From contig JAUNUQ010000021.1 of the NCBI GenBank assembly GCA_030538075.1, forward strand, positions 1 through 44,285: a stretch of DNA of 44,285 nucleotides, given 5' to 3'. This document shows, in pieces, positions 44,251 through 44,285 of the stretch. Each line of letters begins with the position of its first letter. Positions within the stretch are counted from its first letter, which is position 1. Under the pieces are notes generated by a model. That model was not told where the DNA came from, searched no databases, and saw nothing but the letters and a program-made list of their open reading frames with translations. Both the position numbers and the translations under genes were made by a program. This DNA comes from Tissierellia bacterium. GTDB taxonomy: Bacteria > Bacillota > Clostridia > Tissierellales > Peptoniphilaceae.

Positions 44251-44285
44251 GCCACAGTGTAAAATATTATGTGTAACCTCCGGTT

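Larger units (their letters stand above)
43171..44285 (+). mobile_element. Decayed IS3-family (IS150-like) insertion element, right end outside window
   Basis: Begins about 7 nt after the deaminase stop with a likely left end (TGAAACGGACAGGTTACACC). It then shows the hairpin at 43209-43254 often found before orfA in this group, an orfA remnant with an intact helix-turn-helix, and an orfB remnant with recognisable DDE motifs. Several stops and frameshifts interrupt both frames, so it is inactive. The element runs to the window edge. Confidence 0.8.

Noticed and set aside
1-44285. CRISPR arrays, tRNA or rRNA genes, phage genes
   Set aside because: No regularly spaced repeats, no cloverleaf with a TTCGA arm, and no structural phage proteins were seen on either strand.

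Overview
The window looks like a chromosomal segment of an anaerobic, organic-acid and amino-acid fermenting member of the Clostridia (Bacillota). The basis is the gene content: a compact citrate lyase operon, a single-chain glycyl-tRNA synthetase behind a T-box leader, an Opp oligopeptide transporter, a sigma-54 (PAS-AAA-Fis) activator, strong AAGGAGG-type ribosome binding sites, TTG/GTG starts and many short overlaps between genes. No rRNA, tRNA or CRISPR array was seen. The species cannot be named from the sequence.

Layout, left to right. 1-6000: a TDT/TehA-type membrane transporter, a BchI/BchD-like AAA and AAA-VWA pair without its large chelatase subunit, and a RarD-like permease followed by a C_GCAxxG_C_C protein and a cupin. 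6000-9600: a membrane protein with a putative HEGFH metallopeptidase domain, then an OmpR-type response regulator and a histidine kinase. An 11-bp-period direct repeat in front of the group is a candidate operator. 9600-15100 (minus strand): a PaaI-type thioesterase and the operon citC-citXG-citD-citE-citF, read from a good promoter in front of citC. 15150-21650: glutaredoxin (minus strand), a divergent MurE-like ligase, and a five-gene run (BaiN/YhiN flavoprotein, Rossmann-SAF oxidoreductase, free methionine-R-sulfoxide reductase, GNAT acetyltransferase, NanE). 21650-28000: oppBCDF-oppA behind a perfect-consensus promoter and a leader of about 155 nt. 28000-29000: a flavin reductase-like protein and a YjbQ protein. 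29000-31800: a frameshifted XRE/TPR-type regulator divergent from an ABC exporter, with a possible 35-residue peptide in between. 31870-34900 (minus strand): a QueG-like reductase and glyS with its T-box.

From about 35030 to 43165 base composition and codon use change sharply to AT-rich. This part looks like an acquired catabolic island. It begins just after a 27-codon remnant of a DsbA/FrnE-like gene and ends at a decayed IS3-family element. It encodes a sigma-54 activator, a D-hydantoinase/dihydropyrimidinase, an M20 N-carbamoyl amino acid hydrolase, a CodB-like NCS1 permease and a CodA-like deaminase. A GG-N10-GC sigma-54 promoter and two tandem palindromic sites exactly 20 bp apart lie between the activator and the hydantoinase.

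The deaminase keeps the CodA metal and catalytic residues but has Ser where E. coli CodA has the substrate-pocket residue Asp314. Deaminase, cyclic-amide hydrolase, carbamoyl hydrolase and permease together fit uptake and stepwise opening of a cytosine-like ring. My preferred reading, as inference only, is anaerobic creatinine breakdown to sarcosine through N-methylhydantoin and N-carbamoylsarcosine. Hydantoin or reductive pyrimidine catabolism are alternatives. This island, the metallopeptidase-two-component cluster and the regulator-exporter locus are the most interesting parts of the window.
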